Assembly (NCBI GenBank): GCA_023227835.1
Contig: JALOCI010000090.1
Coordinates: 1-6,919, forward strand
Direction: 5' to 3'
Origin: Bacteroidales bacterium
GTDB lineage: Bacteria > Bacteroidota > Bacteroidia > Bacteroidales > UBA932
DNA length: 6,919 bases
Part shown: positions 6,234 through 6,919 of the stretch, one piece after another
Numbering within the stretch: position 1 is the first letter of the stretch
How the letters are laid out: every line of letters begins with the position of its first letter
Program-made: the position numbers and the translations under genes
Notes under the pieces: model-generated
Database searches by the model: none
What the model was told of the DNA's origin: nothing
What the model saw: the letters and a program-made list of their open reading frames with translations, nothing else

Positions 6234-6919
6234 ATGAAGAAAATTAATTATATAGCGACGTTAATTGCCATGATGGCAAGCACATATGTTCAGGGGGCAG
6301 GGGCAGACACACTTAAGACTTACCCGTCACTTGAGAAGACAGAGATTCAAAGATCCATAATGCAATGGGAGAGCACATTAAATGCTGCAGGTATGAAATT
6401 TGGGGAGATGGATCGCGGGACTTTTACCACACTTGGAGTTTATAATGAATCCGGAGACTACCACAGAACTCAAGAGGGATCAGAAATCAAAGGTCTTCTT
6501 TTTAAAACTCAGAGATATGATAAACTTAATGATAAGGTGCTGGTAAAGGGAACTTTTACTTTTAACATGAATAAAGAGTATGATAAAGGCTGGTCGGATG
6601 TGTATAACCCATATAACAGCAATCCTTTTATTTATGGAAGCAGTATAAGGGGAACATACGAAACTCAGCTCTTTGATTTGGGCCTGAGAGTGTATACAAA
6701 ATATAAAAGCAGGTTAAATTATGGATTTGCAATCGATTACAAGGTGGCTGACATTGCAAGACAAAGAGACCCTCGTTCACGGAGTTATCTTCTTAATTAC
6801 TCTCTGGTGCCATCTGTGGTTTATGAAATAAGAGGAAGACAGAGTATCGGTGCGAATTTGTCATATAGGTTCGGAAAGGAGAAGATGCCCGGTCTGAAAC
6901 AATTCAAACAGATCCAAAT
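6234..6919 (+). CDS. DUF6850-like outer-membrane beta-barrel protein, 5' part (runs off window)
   Basis: The frame is open from ATG 6234 to the window edge, giving 228 residues plus two bases with no stop. A signal peptide (MKKINYIATLIAMMAS) ends near residue 24 (AGA|D). The mature part has alternating polar and aromatic strands typical of outer-membrane barrels, such as VLVKGTFTFNMN, LFDLGLRVYTKYKS and LNYGFAIDYKV. Motifs that I associate from memory with DUF6850 proteins are YHRTQEG (76-82), WSDVYNPYNSNPF (120-132) and DYKVADIARQRDPRSRSY (168-185). There is no plug or TonB-box region, so it is not a second TonB receptor. It is 6 nt after the lipoprotein stop and surely in the same operon. 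The start is supported by the signal peptide. Its biochemical role is unknown; it may be an accessory pore or a scaffold of the receptor complex. Confidence 0.83.
   Translation, partial: MKKINYIATLIAMMASTYVQGAGADTLKTYPSLEKTEIQRSIMQWESTLNAAGMKFGEMDRGTFTTLGVYNESGDYHRTQEGSEIKGLLFKTQRYDKLNDKVLVKGTFTFNMNKEYDKGWSDVYNPYNSNPFIYGSSIRGTYETQLFDLGLRVYTKYKSRLNYGFAIDYKVADIARQRDPRSRSYLLNYSLVPSVVYEIRGRQSIGANLSYRFGKEKMPGLKQFKQIQ

Noticed and set aside
1..6919. CRISPR arrays, tRNA or rRNA genes, insertion sequences, attachment sites
   Set aside because: No spaced direct-repeat arrays, cloverleaf-forming segments, transposase frames or terminal inverted repeats were seen on either strand.

Overview
The window looks like chromosomal DNA from a member of the Bacteroidota, most likely the order Bacteroidales. 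Four things support this: an ECF sigma factor, a FecR-type anti-sigma with a DUF4974-like C-terminus, and a TonB-dependent receptor with an N-terminal STN domain; a Bacteroides-type TAnnTTTG promoter element; A-rich leaders in place of strong Shine-Dalgarno sites; and moderate, AT-leaning composition. All recognised genes lie on the + strand.

Layout: positions 1-40 probably hold the last codons of an unidentified upstream gene. A strong intrinsic terminator (59-91) follows and insulates the locus. About 100 nt of AT-rich regulatory DNA, with small direct and inverted repeats, leads to a TATCTTTG promoter (191-198). An ECF sigma factor then starts at a GTG codon (218-754). The 66-nt gap to the FecR-like anti-sigma gene (821-1930) carries a two-part motif that I read as a candidate promoter for this sigma class. 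Then come a 1006-aa TonB-dependent receptor (1974-4994), a 406-aa lipoprotein resembling DUF4876 (5007-6227), and the 5' 686 nt of a DUF6850-like outer-membrane beta-barrel gene, cut by the window edge. The last three genes are 12 and 6 nt apart with no terminator between them and are very probably one operon.

Working model (inference from known cell-surface signalling systems): an extracellular ligand binds the receptor, and its periplasmic STN domain contacts the C-terminal domain of the membrane-anchored FecR protein. FecR processing then frees or activates the sigma factor, which transcribes the fecR-receptor-lipoprotein-barrel genes. No SusD homologue or carbohydrate-active enzyme is visible, so this is not a standard polysaccharide utilisation locus. 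The lipoprotein has lamin-tail-like sequence features and sits where SusD would be; a second barrel protein follows it. The substrate cannot be read from the sequence. The receptor-DUF4876-DUF6850 trio is the most interesting part: a conserved-looking outer-membrane uptake or surface system with no known function that I can state.
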